Origin: an uncultured Microbacterium sp.
Lineage (GTDB): Bacteria; Actinomycetota; Actinomycetes; Actinomycetales; Microbacteriaceae
Length of the DNA: 64,000 bases
NCBI RefSeq assembly: GCF_947489255.1
Contig: NZ_CANLCY010000003.1
Location: 496,001-560,000 of the forward strand
Direction: 5' to 3'
The notes beneath the pieces were generated by a model. The model saw only the letters and a program-made list of their open reading frames with translations, was not told the origin of the DNA and searched no databases. Positions 26,131 to 35,800 of the stretch are shown here, in pieces (positions within the stretch are counted from its first letter, which is position 1; every line of letters starts with the position of its first letter). The translations under genes and the position numbers were made by a program.

Positions 26131-28191
26131 GTGATCACCGACCTGCCGTTCGAGAGCGCGTACCGGCACGGCTTCGCGCGCGTCGCCGCCTGCATCGTCC
26201 CGGTCGCCGTGGCCGACCCCGCCGCCAACGTCGAGGCTGTGCTCGCGTCGGCCCGCGCGTGCCACGACGAGGGGGTCGCGGTCGCCGTCTTCCCCGAGCT
26301 GTGTCTCACGGGCTACGCGATCGACGACCTGGTGATGCAGGACCCCCTGCTCGACGCCGTCGAGGTCGCCGTGGCCCGGCTGGTCGCGGCATCCGTCGAT
26401 CTGCTCCCCGTCCTGCTCGTGGGAGCCCCGCTGCGCCACGGGAACCGCCTGTTCAACTGCGCGGTCGTCATCCACCGCGGTCGCATCCTCGGTGTCGCGC
26501 CCAAGGCGTACCTGCCCACCTACCGCGAGTTCTACGAGCAGCGCTGGTACGCGCGCGGCGACGACCAGGTCGGCCAGCACATCACGATCGCCGGCGAGAC
26601 GGTGCCGTTCGGTCCCGATCTGCTGTTCACCGCCGTCGACGTCCCGGGCCTGACGCTGCACGCGGAGGTCTGCGAAGACATGTGGGTGCCCGTTCCCCCC
26701 TCCTCCGGTGCCGCGCTGGCCGGGGCGACGGTCCTGGCGAACCTGTCGGGCAGCCCCATCACGATCGGCCGAGCCGACGACCGCACCCTGCTCTCGCAGT
26801 CGCAGTCGATGCGCTGTCTCGCCGCGTACGTCTACGCCGCGGCCGGACAGGGCGAATCGACCAACGACGTCTCGTGGGACGGCCAGACGATGATCTACGA
26901 GGGCGGGCAGCTGCTCGCCACGACCGAGCGCTTCCCCGACGGCCCGCGGCACAGCGTGGCCGACGTCGACCTGGATCGCCTTCGCCAGGACCGCCTGCGC
27001 CAGGGCACCTTCGACGACAACCGCCGCACGGTGGGTCCGGTGTTCCGCACGGTGTCGTTCGAGCTGTCGCCGCCCGCGGGCGACATCGGGCTCCGACGCG
27101 CCCTCGACCGCTTCCCGTTCGTCCCCGACGACCCCGACCGCCTCGCCCAGGATTGCTACGAGGCGTTCAACATCCAGGTGTCGGGTCTCGTGCAGCGGCT
27201 CGAGGCGATCGGCCGGCCGAAGCCCGTCCTCGGCGTCAGCGGGGGCCTCGACTCCACCCACGCCCTGCTCGTGATCGCCCGCGCGATGGACCGGATGGGG
27301 CGCCCCCGCAGCGACATCCTCGCGTACACGCTCCCGGGGTTCGCGACCAGCGCCAAGACGAAGCGCAACGCCATCGCCCTCGCCGAGGCCATCGGGGCCA
27401 CGATCGAGGAGATCGACATCCGGCCCGCGGCATCCGAGATGCTCTCCCGTATGGGGCACCCCTTCGCCGCGGGCGAGCCGGTGCACGACGTGACGTTCGA
27501 GAACGTGCAGGCGGGCCTGCGCACCGACTACCTGTTCCGCCTCGCGAACATGCACGGCGGCATCGTGGTGGGCACGGGCGATCTGTCCGAGATCGCGCTC
27601 GGGTGGTCGACCTACGGTGTCGGCGACCAGATGAGCCACTACTCGGTCAACCCCGGGGTGCCGAAGACCCTCATCCAGCACGTCATCCGCTGGGTCATCG
27701 GCTCGGGAGAGCTGAGCCCCGAGACGGTGTCGGTGCTGCAGGCGGTGCTCGACACCGAGATCAGCCCCGAGCTCGTGCCGGCCGGTCAAGACGGCCGCAT
27801 GCAGTCGACCGAAGACCGCATCGGGCCCTACAACCTGCACGACTTCACGCTGTACCACGTGCTGCGCTTCGGATTCCGTCCGTCGAAGATCGCCTTCCTC
27901 GCCGCGCACGCCTGGTCGGATCCGGATGCCGGAGCCTGGCCCCCGGGCTATCCCGAGGGCGAGCGCCCGTCGTACGACCTCGTCACCGTCGCGACGTGGC
28001 TCGAGGTCTTCCTCACGCGGTTCTTCGGATTCGCGCAGTTCAAGCGCACGGCCATCCCGAACGGGCCGAAGGTGTCGCCCGCGGGGTCGTTGTCACCGCG
28101 CGGCGACTGGCGTGCGCCGTCCGACGGAAACGCCCGCGCCTGGCTGGCCGAGCTGCACGCGGCCGTGCCCCAGGCGTTCGCTCACGACTGA
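26131..28191 (+). CDS. nadE: Glutamine-dependent NAD+ synthetase
   Basis: 686 residues, GTG start. Two domains make NAD+ from deamido-NAD+: an N-terminal nitrilase-like glutaminase (about 1-290) with the Glu in FPELCLTGYAIDD, the Lys in APKAYLPTYREFYEQRW and the nucleophile in HAEVCEDMWVP (Cys181), and a C-terminal ammonia-dependent synthetase (about 330-686) with the PP-loop GVSGGLDSTHALLV (about 370). The length fits the actinobacterial form that channels ammonia between domains. It stands alone, divergent from the nuclease gene and 12 bases short of the convergent DUF427 gene. Confidence 0.96.
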   Translation: MITDLPFESAYRHGFARVAACIVPVAVADPAANVEAVLASARACHDEGVAVAVFPELCLTGYAIDDLVMQDPLLDAVEVAVARLVAASVDLLPVLLVGAPLRHGNRLFNCAVVIHRGRILGVAPKAYLPTYREFYEQRWYARGDDQVGQHITIAGETVPFGPDLLFTAVDVPGLTLHAEVCEDMWVPVPPSSGAALAGATVLANLSGSPITIGRADDRTLLSQSQSMRCLAAYVYAAAGQGESTNDVSWDGQTMIYEGGQLLATTERFPDGPRHSVADVDLDRLRQDRLRQGTFDDNRRTVGPVFRTVSFELSPPAGDIGLRRALDRFPFVPDDPDRLAQDCYEAFNIQVSGLVQRLEAIGRPKPVLGVSGGLDSTHALLVIARAMDRMGRPRSDILAYTLPGFATSAKTKRNAIALAEAIGATIEEIDIRPAASEMLSRMGHPFAAGEPVHDVTFENVQAGLRTDYLFRLANMHGGIVVGTGDLSEIALGWSTYGVGDQMSHYSVNPGVPKTLIQHVIRWVIGSGELSPETVSVLQAVLDTEISPELVPAGQDGRMQSTEDRIGPYNLHDFTLYHVLRFGFRPSKIAFLAAHAWSDPDAGAWPPGYPEGERPSYDLVTVATWLEVFLTRFFGFAQFKRTAIPNGPKVSPAGSLSPRGDWRAPSDGNARAWLAELHAAVPQAFAHD

Positions 28192-28203
28192 CGAGGAGTG
28201 GGG

Positions 28204-28704
28204 CTACCAGCCCATCGATCCCGGGACGCCCTTGAACGGGCCGGCCAGGTCCTCGGTCACCCAGCCCCCGTAGAAGCCGCCCGGCTGCGGTTCGACGACC
28301 TCTCCGCCGAGGATGCATCGGTCCATCTCCCCGGCGTAGACGGCGACCCGATCGTCGAGGATCTCGTACCCGGGCATCGGATGCGGGTAGTTCCAGGCCG
28401 CGCGAACGGCGACCGCTCCCCCACCGCCGTGGACGTCGAAGTAGCGCGCGCCGCCCTTGAACTCGCAGAACGAGGCCCCATCCCCGAGGGTGAGGGCATC
28501 ACCGAAGGCCACGATGGGCAGGTAGTAGACCGGCGGATGACTCGTCTCCAGGACGCGCACCACGTCGTCGGTGTCGGCGATCCGCACCCCGCCGAAGTCG
28601 ATCTGCGCCCGCTTGTGCACCCGCTCGACGCGGGGTGGCCGCGGATAGTCCCATACGGACTCCTGGCCGGGGCGGACGGGATCGGGAACGGGGCGCAGCT
28701 GCAT
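28204..28704 (-). CDS. DUF427-domain protein
   Basis: 166 residues. The tandem DUF427 beta-barrel pattern is plain: VRIADTDDVVRVLETSHPPV, then YYLPIVAF, SFCEFKGGARYFDV and AAWNYPHPMPGYEILDDRV. The family is widespread in actinobacteria and has no proven activity. The end of the gene is 12 bases from nadE on the opposite strand with no clear hairpin between them, so the transcripts probably overlap. Confidence 0.88.
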   Translation of the reverse strand: MQLRPVPDPVRPGQESVWDYPRPPRVERVHKRAQIDFGGVRIADTDDVVRVLETSHPPVYYLPIVAFGDALTLGDGASFCEFKGGARYFDVHGGGGAVAVRAAWNYPHPMPGYEILDDRVAVYAGEMDRCILGGEVVEPQPGGFYGGWVTEDLAGPFKGVPGSMGW

Positions 28705-28794
28705 GCGGATACGCTACGCCCGGAACGGGCACGGCGGGTCGGATCGGCTCAGGAGACCCACAGCTTTCGGTAGCCTGGGCGGGAGGGGGACAGC

Positions 28795-28992
28795 GTGAGC
28801 GATCAGAAGACGTCGAGCACCGATCGGCGGTACCGGGTGTACCAGATCGGCGGCATCGTGCTGGCCGTGCTGTTCCTCGCCCTCGGCGTGGCCGCCTACC
28901 TCACCGGAGGTGGACCGATCATCGCCGCCATCGCCGTCATCGGAGGTCTCGCTGTGCTCATCGTCTCGATCGTGATGATGGTGCGCTCGTGA
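28795..28992 (+). CDS. Small two-helix membrane protein
   Basis: 65 residues, GTG start with GGAGGGGG 8 bases ahead and a TAGCCT -10-like element at 28771-28776. After 20 polar residues come two membrane segments (IGGIVLAVLFLALGVAAYL and IAAIAVIGGLAVLIVSIVMM). No known domain. Its stop overlaps the GTG of a second tiny membrane-protein gene, so the two are made together. Confidence 0.75.
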   Translation: MSDQKTSSTDRRYRVYQIGGIVLAVLFLALGVAAYLTGGGPIIAAIAVIGGLAVLIVSIVMMVRS

Positions 28993-29129
28993 GCGCGCCC
29001 GAGGGTCCCGCCGGCGACGGCAAGAAGAAGTACCCCGCCGGAACGGTCGTGATCTGGATCGCCGGAGCCGGCATCGGCCTGTGGCTTCTCGTCAGCGGAC
29101 TGATCGGCATCCTGTCCGGGGGAAGCTGA
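28989..29129 (+). CDS. Tiny single-pass membrane protein
   Basis: 46 residues, too short for most gene finders. The GTG at 28989 overlaps the stop of the previous small gene by 4 bases (GTGA). A lysine-rich N-terminus (GKKKYPAGT) is followed by one membrane segment (VVIWIAGAGIGLWLLVSGLI). The coupling is the main reason to believe it is real. A small membrane complex with its neighbour is possible. Confidence 0.7.
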   Translation: MSAPEGPAGDGKKKYPAGTVVIWIAGAGIGLWLLVSGLIGILSGGS

Positions 29130-29139
29130 CCGACACGTC

Positions 29140-29239
29140 GCGGTCATGCGCGCGAGCGCGCGTCGCGGTGATGCGCGCGAGCGCGCGTCGCGGTGATGCG
29201 CGCGAGCGCGCGTCGCGGCCATGCGCGCGTCGAGCGCAC
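29140..29239. repeat. 25-bp tandem repeat, three full copies and one decayed
   Basis: Full copies start at 29140, 29165 and 29190, with a decayed fourth from 29215. The core of each is ATGCGCGCGAGCGCGCGTC, and each contains a near-palindromic CGCGC..GCGCG block able to fold. The array and the degenerate CGCG-rich stretch after it (to about 29300) fill the gap between the small membrane genes and the aldo/keto reductase gene; no gene is seen in it. Confidence 0.85.
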
Positions 29240-29347
29240 TGCGAGCGAGCGCCCGCCACGGGAACGCGCGCCACCGCGCGTCGCGGGAATGCGCACGGAC
29301 GCAGGTCGTTGTCCTCGAGGTCACTCGACCTCTGCAGAAAGGGCATC

Positions 29348-30292
29348 ATGACGCGCATCGGACGCAGCGACCTCGACATCCTCCCCCTCTCGCTCGGCGG
29401 CAACGTGTTCGGCTGGACCGCCGACCGCGACGCCTCGTTCGCGGTGCTCGACGCGTTCCATGCCGGCGGCGGGAACTTCATCGACACCGCCGACGCCTAC
29501 AGCGCCTGGGCCCCCGGCAACTCGGGCGGCGAGAGCGAAACCCTCATCGGCGAGTGGCTCGCCTCCCGCAAGCCGGAGAACGTCGTCGTGGCCACGAAGG
29601 TGAGCCAGCACCCCGATTTCCGCGGCCTGTCCGCGAAGAACGTCCGTGCCGCGGCCGAGGCCTCGCTCTCGCGACTCGGCGTCGACACCATCGATCTGTA
29701 CTACGCGCACTTCGACGACGAGCAGACGCCCCTGGAAGAGACCGTCGCCGCGTTCGCCGACCTCGTCACCGACGGTCTCGTGCGCTACGTCGCGGTGTCG
29801 AACTACACCGCGGCCCGCATCCGCGAGTGGATCTCGCTCGCCGAGGCCGCCGGCGCCGACCTCCCCGTCGCCGTGCAGCCGCACTACAACCTCGTGCACC
29901 GCACCGAGGTCGAGCGCGACATCGTCCCCGTCGCCGAGCAGTACGGCATGTCGCTCGTGCCGTACTACGCCCTGGCCAGCGGATTCCTCACGGGCAAGTA
30001 CCGCAGCGCGGATGCCACGGGCGACTCGCCGCGGGCTGAGGGCGCGGCCAAGCTGGCCACCCCGGCCGGTCTCGCCCTGATCGATGCCCTCGAAGAGGTC
30101 GGTCGCGCTCACGGGGCGTCGATCGCGACGACGGCCCTCGCCTGGCTGCGCGCGCAGCCGACCGTCGCGGCCCCCATCGCGAGCGCGTCGAAGGTGTCGC
30201 AGGTCGCCGATCTCCTGGCCAGCGCCTCGCTCGAGCTGGCCCCGGAGGAGATCTCGCGTCTCACGGCCGTGTCGGACGCAGCGCAGGGCTGA
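29348..30292 (+). CDS. Aldo/keto reductase
   Basis: 314 residues from ATG at 29348 with AAAGGG ahead. The NADPH-dependent TIM-barrel family is shown by the complete catalytic tetrad: Asp46 and Tyr51 (NFIDTADAYSAW), Lys84 (VVVATKVSQHP) and His121 (LYYAHFDDE). The C-terminal cofactor site reads PIASASKVSQVADLL. The closest group is the YajO/YghZ-like set of general aldehyde and ketone reductases; substrate unknown. It is monocistronic, with a hairpin right after the stop. Confidence 0.93.
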   Translation: MTRIGRSDLDILPLSLGGNVFGWTADRDASFAVLDAFHAGGGNFIDTADAYSAWAPGNSGGESETLIGEWLASRKPENVVVATKVSQHPDFRGLSAKNVRAAAEASLSRLGVDTIDLYYAHFDDEQTPLEETVAAFADLVTDGLVRYVAVSNYTAARIREWISLAEAAGADLPVAVQPHYNLVHRTEVERDIVPVAEQYGMSLVPYYALASGFLTGKYRSADATGDSPRAEGAAKLATPAGLALIDALEEVGRAHGASIATTALAWLRAQPTVAAPIASASKVSQVADLLASASLELAPEEISRLTAVSDAAQG

Positions 30293-30297
30293 GTTCG

Positions 30298-30330
30298 CGC
30301 CCGTGTCCCGCCCCGGGCGGGACACGGGCG
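30298..30330 (+). terminator. Terminator hairpin after the aldo/keto reductase
   Basis: Perfect 15-bp stem (CGCCCGTGTCCCGCC at 30298-30312 with its complement at 30316-30330) and a 3-base loop, starting 5 bases after the stop. No T run. Confidence 0.8.
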
Positions 30331-30387
30331 ACGCCCGCTCGCTCCCGGCATCCGTTCTCGTGTGTCGATACCGACGAGAATGAGGGG

Positions 30388-30945
30388 GTGAAACTCCTGG
30401 TCGCCGCCCACGCATCCGAACTCGTCGCCTTCGAAGACCACCTTCCCGGCTTCGAACGCCTGCTCACCGGCGTGGGCAAGATCCCGGCCGCCTATGCGCT
30501 CACGCGCGCTCTGTCGACGGGTGAGTACGAGGAGATCGTGGTCGTCGGAACGGCCGGCGCGATCGACGACGCCGTCGAGGGCGGGATCTACGACCTCGCC
30601 GGGGCGATCCAGCACGACGTGAAGGGCTTGGACGGGACGTTCGGCGAGCACGTCTCGCTGCCGACCCGCGTCGAGACGGGCCAGGACGGTCTCGTCATCG
30701 CCACGGGCGACCATTTCGTCGACGACGCCGACACCGTGCGACGCATCCGCGAGCTGGGCGCGAGCCTGGTCGACATGGAGTCGTACGCGCTCATCTGGGT
30801 CGCGCAGCAGTTCGACGTGCCCATCCGCATCCTGCGCGCCGTGTCCGACCGCGCCCAGGACGGCGCGACCGAACTGTGGGACGACGTGGTCGAGCGCTGC
30901 AGTCATGAGCTGCGCGCCGAGATCCGCACCCGCTACGGCGTCTGA
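30388..30945 (+). CDS. Purine-nucleoside phosphorylase/MTA-SAH nucleosidase-family protein
   Basis: 185 residues, GTG start with GAGGGG just ahead. The PNP/UDP fold is compact: LLTGVGKIPAAYALTRAL, EIVVVGTAGAIDDAV, ATGDHFVDDA and the nucleoside-binding SLVDMESYALIWVA, followed by ILRAVSDRAQDGA with the catalytic Asp. The SDxA motif suggests a hydrolytic nucleosidase acting on 5'-methylthioadenosine, S-adenosylhomocysteine or a related nucleoside. It is shorter than E. coli Pfs (about 230 residues), as is usual for this actinobacterial group. Converges with the MFS gene. Confidence 0.85.
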   Translation: MKLLVAAHASELVAFEDHLPGFERLLTGVGKIPAAYALTRALSTGEYEEIVVVGTAGAIDDAVEGGIYDLAGAIQHDVKGLDGTFGEHVSLPTRVETGQDGLVIATGDHFVDDADTVRRIRELGASLVDMESYALIWVAQQFDVPIRILRAVSDRAQDGATELWDDVVERCSHELRAEIRTRYGV

Positions 30946-30954
30946 ACCTCGTCA

Positions 30955-30971
30955 TCGCACGGGCGGTGCGA
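30955..30971. terminator. Short bidirectional hairpin between convergent genes
   Basis: TCGCAC and GTGCGA separated by 5 bases, in the 30-bp gap between the nucleosidase stop and the MFS stop. A 6-bp stem is weak, so this is a candidate only. Confidence 0.35.
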
Positions 30972-30975
30972 CGGC

Positions 30976-32478
30976 TCAGGGCGTCTGCGACCCCGACCGC
31001 GCCCGCCCGGCGAGGTCGGCCACGCCGACGATGAGCGCCAGCCCGAGGAAGATGCCGACGGTGATCATGCCCGACGCGTAGGCGTCGTGGTACAGCACGA
31101 CGGTGTCGTCGACGCTGCCCTGCTCGCGATAGACCGTGGCGTAGAACAGGGCCAGGGCGATCGCCGTCCCCACGGCCGTGCCGATGCGCTGGCCCAGCTG
31201 CCCGACGGAGCCGGCGACCCCGCCGCTGCGGACCGGGATGTCGGCGAGGGTGAGCGTCTGGTTCGGTGAGATCACGAGACCACCCGCGAAACCGCCGAAC
31301 ACCATCACGGCGGCCATCGCCCATGGCGTCCACTCGGGAGCGGTGAAGAGCGCCACGAGCACGAGGCCACCCGCGGTGGCCACCATCCCGAGGATGCCCC
31401 ACACCACGAGGGGGCGACCGAGCCGGGTCACGAGATTGCCGCCGACCCACGAACTCGCCGCCGAGGCGACCGCGAACCCGATCGTCACCATCCCGGCGAA
31501 GACCGGCGCGAGCCCCAGACCGCCCTGCAGGAAGAGCGTGCCGAGCAGGAACATCGCGGGCACGGCGGAGAAGTACGCCGTCGAGATCAGCACGCCGTTG
31601 CGGTACGACGACAGCGAGAAGATCGAGAAGGGCATCAGCGGCATCCGTCCCCGATCCGCGTAACGACGCTCCCAGAACACGAAGGCCGCTGCGAAGACGA
31701 CGGATGCCACTAGCAGCCACCATCGGTTGGGATCGTCGTCGGGGCTGCCCGTCGTGAAGAGGAACGGCCACATCAGGGCGAGGATCGTCAACGCGAACAG
31801 CAGCACGCCGACCGGGTCGAGGTCGAGCCGGCGCCGCGACTTCTCGCGCGTGTTCGGCAGGAGCCACGCCGCGAGGGCGATGACGATCGCCACGAGGGGA
31901 ATGTTGATCCAGAAGATCAGTCGCCACCCGTCGGTGTCGCCGCCCAACGCGATGAGCAGGCCTCCGAGGGTCGGGCCGAAGGCCGTCGCGATACCGATCG
32001 TGGCCCCGAACAGACCGAAGGCGCGCCCGCGCTCCTTGCCCTGGAACAGCTGCTGCACCAGTCCGAGCACCTGGGGCATCTGGATGCCGGCAGCCACACC
32101 CTGCAGCAGACGGGCGACCAGGAGCACGGTCGTGTTCGGTGCGAGCGCGCAGGCGAGGCTCGTGACCAGGAACAGCGACAGGCCCACGAGGAAGAGCACC
32201 CGGCGCGAGCGGATGTCGCCCAGACGCCCCGCCGGCACCAGCACGAGCCCGAACGTGAGGATGTAGCCCGAGACGACGAGCTGCAGCTCGGTGGGGCCAG
32301 CGTTCAGGGCCGCCTCGATCGACGGAAGGGCGACGTTGACCTTCGTGAGGTCGAGGATGGTCAGCGCCGCCACGGCGACGGCGACCCAGTACCCCCTCCA
32401 GCGGTGCTTCGGCGACAGCACGATGTCGCGGGTGACGGGGTGGGCGGTGTCTGCGGGGGCGGGCGGTTTATCGGACAT
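30976..32478 (-). CDS. MFS drug exporter, DHA2 (14-helix) type
   Basis: 500 residues with 14 membrane segments. Motif A of the major facilitator superfamily reads GRLGDIRSRRVLF, the DHA2 motif C region reads GIATAFGPTLGGLL, and motif B is RLLQGVAAGIQMPQVLG. This group (EmrB/QacA-like) expels cationic dyes and drugs with protons. Unusual for the family, the first helix motif D1 reads ILDLTKVNVALPSIE, close to the typical LDxTIVNVALP. No TetR regulator lies beside it. Start chosen at ATG 32478 (MSDKPPAP). Confidence 0.92.
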   Translation of the reverse strand: MSDKPPAPADTAHPVTRDIVLSPKHRWRGYWVAVAVAALTILDLTKVNVALPSIEAALNAGPTELQLVVSGYILTFGLVLVPAGRLGDIRSRRVLFLVGLSLFLVTSLACALAPNTTVLLVARLLQGVAAGIQMPQVLGLVQQLFQGKERGRAFGLFGATIGIATAFGPTLGGLLIALGGDTDGWRLIFWINIPLVAIVIALAAWLLPNTREKSRRRLDLDPVGVLLFALTILALMWPFLFTTGSPDDDPNRWWLLVASVVFAAAFVFWERRYADRGRMPLMPFSIFSLSSYRNGVLISTAYFSAVPAMFLLGTLFLQGGLGLAPVFAGMVTIGFAVASAASSWVGGNLVTRLGRPLVVWGILGMVATAGGLVLVALFTAPEWTPWAMAAVMVFGGFAGGLVISPNQTLTLADIPVRSGGVAGSVGQLGQRIGTAVGTAIALALFYATVYREQGSVDDTVVLYHDAYASGMITVGIFLGLALIVGVADLAGRARSGSQTP

Positions 32479-32635
32479 CGAGGGGGACGCTACTCCCGGC
32501 CTCCGACACCACGGCCGGGGTTGCGTCGCGGGAACCGGCCGCTACCGCCGCGGGTGATCAATCGGCAGGACGCGTCGCGGACCCGCCGTGGCCCCACGAC
32601 GGGCCACGGTCCTGCGTGCGCGCCTCTTCGTCGGC

Positions 32636-32818
32636 TCAGTCGACGTCTCGTCGGGCGAACACGGCCCGCAGCACGAGGAACACGATGAGGGCGACGATCG
32701 CGACGGCGACGAGGCGGAACACGAAGGCGACGAGAGAGAACAGCACGTTCACCACGAACCAGGCGATGATCACGGCCGCGATGACCCCGAGAACGGTCCA
32801 GAGGGTGCTCTTGCGCAT
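32636..32818 (-). CDS. Small hydrophobic membrane protein
   Basis: 60 residues: MRKSTLW then an almost unbroken hydrophobic stretch that makes two membrane segments, ending in the polar RAVFARRDVD. No named family. It lies 35 bases after sbcC on the same strand and may be read through from it. The 157 bases between it and the MFS start hold no further gene. Confidence 0.65.
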   Translation of the reverse strand: MRKSTLWTVLGVIAAVIIAWFVVNVLFSLVAFVFRLVAVAIVALIVFLVLRAVFARRDVD

Positions 32819-32853
32819 GCGTTCAGCCTAGAGGGGCGCGTCTGTGATGGTTC

Positions 32854-35800
32854 TCAGATCGCCGCCATCCCGTGATCGTGGCGGATGATGCTCGGGCCGC
32901 GCGGGGTCGCCGACACGTGCAACTGTGCGGGCAGTTGGTCCTTCATCGACGCCACGTGGCTGATGACACCCACCGTGCGTCCGCCCTGGCGCAGCTCGTC
33001 GAGCGTGCGCATCGCGAGATCGAGGGTGTCGTCGTCGAGGGACCCGAAGCCCTCGTCGATGAACAGCGTGTCGAGATGGATGCCGCCCGCCCGGGCGGTG
33101 ACCACTTCGGCCAGTCCGAGCGCCAGGGCGAGCGAGGTCAGGAAAGTCTCTCCGCCGGACAGCGACTGCGGTGGTCGGCACTGGCCGGTGAAGGCGTCCA
33201 TGATCTCGAGGCCCAGCCCGCTCGCGGCGCCGCGAGCGGCGAGCGCGTCGGTGTGCTGCAGACGATAGCGGCCCGACGACATGTCACCGAGGCGCACGTT
33301 GGCGGCCGCGACGATCTCTTCGAGCTCGGCTGCCAGGACGAAGGTCTCCAACGTCATGCGGCGGGTGTTCGGTGCGCGGCCCGCCACGGTGTCGGCCAGG
33401 CGTGCGATGACCGCGTGCTCCTCGGCCAGCGCCGCCACCGAGGCGTGAGCAGCGTCGGCGCGCTCCGCGAGCGCCCGGAGTCGCTCGGCCAGCGCCCGCG
33501 CCGCCGCGTGAGCAGCCGCGGCCGCCTGCACGGCGGCCCGCGCGGAGGCGACCTCGGCGACGAACGGCGCGAGATCGAGAGTCTCGTCATCCGATCCGAC
33601 CAACTGCAGTTCGAGTTCGAGGAGCCGTTGTCTCGTGGAGGCGACGTCCGCCGCGTGCTCGGCGACCACCGCGTCGATCCGACGTCGCTCGGCGTCGGGA
33701 CGCAGCGCCGCGGCGACGGCGTCCGCATCGGGGAAGGAGCTGCCCGCGATCGACGTGTCGAGGGCGCGGGCGGCGGCCTCCCGCGCGTCGAGCGCGCGGA
33801 GATGATCGGCACGCGCGTCGCTGAGCTCGCGGATGGCGTCGCGCCGCGCCCGGAGGTCGCGCTGTCGCGCGGCGACCGTGTCGAACGACCCGCGCGCGTC
33901 GGCCACCACCCGCTGGAGGTCATCGGCACGCTGCCGCGCGAGCGCGAGCTCCTGACGGGACTCGGCGAGCTCGTCGCCCACCTCGTCGAGGCGTCGCGAG
34001 ATCTTCTCCGCGAGGTCGGCCGCCGCCGCACGCTCGAGCCGCACCCGCTCGTGCTCCTGCGCATCGGCGGTCGCCTGGGCAACGGCCTGCTCGGCCACCG
34101 TGAGGCGGGTCGCCAGCGTTTCGACGTCTTCTCCGCCCGCGCGAGCCGCGGCCAGCGCGTGGGCGTCGCGTGCGACCCGCGCTGCGTCGGATGCCAGACG
34201 GTCTTCTTCCGCGGCGAGGTTCTTGCGCTCCTCGGCCGCCGCGAGCTCGTCATCGGAGACGGGTGCGGCGCCGCCCCGCGCGGGGCGGGGGTGTTCGCGC
34301 GCGCCGCACACCGCGCACGGCTCTCCGTCGACGAGATCGTGGGCGAGCTCGACGGCGGCCCCTTCGAGCCTCCGCCGCAGGAGCGCGGTCCACGCCTCGA
34401 CGGCGCGCTGGAGGGCGTCGGAGCGGACGAGCGACGCGAGGTCGGCCTGATCGCGCTTCTCCGACAGCCGAGCCGCCTCGCGGGAGGCCTCGAGTCGGTG
34501 GCGCACCTCGTCGCGCGTGGCGACCGCGGCCTCTCGACCGGCTGCGCCCGCGGCCAGCTCGGCGAGGCGCTCGTCGAGGACGGTCAGCATCGCGGGGACG
34601 TCGGCACGCCCGGCGAGCAGGGTCTCCCGTTCGGCCTCGGCTTTCGCCGCCCGTTCGGCGAGGCGCTCGACGCGGACATCGACCTCACGCGCCTCGACCT
34701 CGGCGGCGAGCGCCGTCTCTCCCCGCGACAGCGACGCCGCGAGCTCGTCGGCGCGACGACTCAGGGCGTCGTCGTCGAGGTCGACGGCACCACTCCCTCC
34801 GGCCGCTTCCTCGGAGGTCTCACGCTCCGTGTCGCTTTCGCTGCCGACCTCTTCACCGAGCTCCCTCGCCCCGCGGGCGGCGGTGCGCACGCGCTCGCTC
34901 GTGTCGGCCGCGGCCGAGGCCGTCGCCACGGCCCCCTCGAGGGCGGCGCGGATGCTCTCCGCTTCGGCCGCCAGAGCAGCCTCCGCGCGGAGCGCCGCGA
35001 TCCGTTCGTCATCGGCCTCCAGCGTCTCCAGGCGTCCGCGGACCCGCTGCCGTTCATCCTGGTGCCCCCGCAAGGCGGTCGCTTCGCGCTCCGCGAGCAG
35101 GGCGGCGTCGAGGCGCACGTCGGCGGCCTCGCGCTCGCGTGCGAAGGTCTCGACGCGGTACTCGGCACGGTCGACGGCGCGGACGATGCGGGCGAGCCGG
35201 TCGACGCTCGAGAGCGCACCGGGATCGGCGCCGACGCCGGCCGATCGATCCGCGTCGGCGTCGGCGTCGACATCGGCGGCGCCGACGGCGTCGAGCTCCC
35301 CGGCCAGGCGTTCCGCCTCGTCGAGCAGCGTCGCCACCTCGACGCCCTCGGCCGCGAGCGCGTCGTGGGCTCGTTTGCGACGGTCGTCGAGGTCGGTGGC
35401 GTACTGCTCGAAGGTGCGGGTGCCGAAGAGGGTGCGCAGCAGACTCAGTCGCTCGTCGTTCTTCGCGAGCAGGAACCGCGCGAAGCGGTTCTGCGCGAGC
35501 AGGATGACCTGGAGGAACTGCTGCTGCGTGAGCCCGAGGATCTCGTCGAGGTGCGCCGCGACGTCGACCGGGCGTGCGGCCACGCCGGTCCACCCCTCGG
35601 AGGCCGACACCTCGAGCAGCGCCCGGTGGGGTTCTCTGGTGGTTCCCCCGCCTCGACGCTTGGGCCGCTCGAACTCGGGGGATCGCGTGATGCGCCAGCG
35701 CCGCCCGGCGGCGCTGAACTCGAGCGTCACCCGCGTCGGGTCGTCGGGGCCGCAGTGATCGCTGCGCAGCCGACGCTCCGCTCCGTCGTACCGCGGGACT

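Noticed and set aside
29140..29239. CRISPR array
   Set aside because: Units are directly adjacent with no spacers, and no cas genes are present; a simple tandem repeat.
29081..29347. Coding extension of the aldo/keto reductase through the 25-bp repeat
   Set aside because: The extension is translated repeat (Arg/Ala); AKR proteins start at the MTRIGRSDLD position with AAAGGG ahead.
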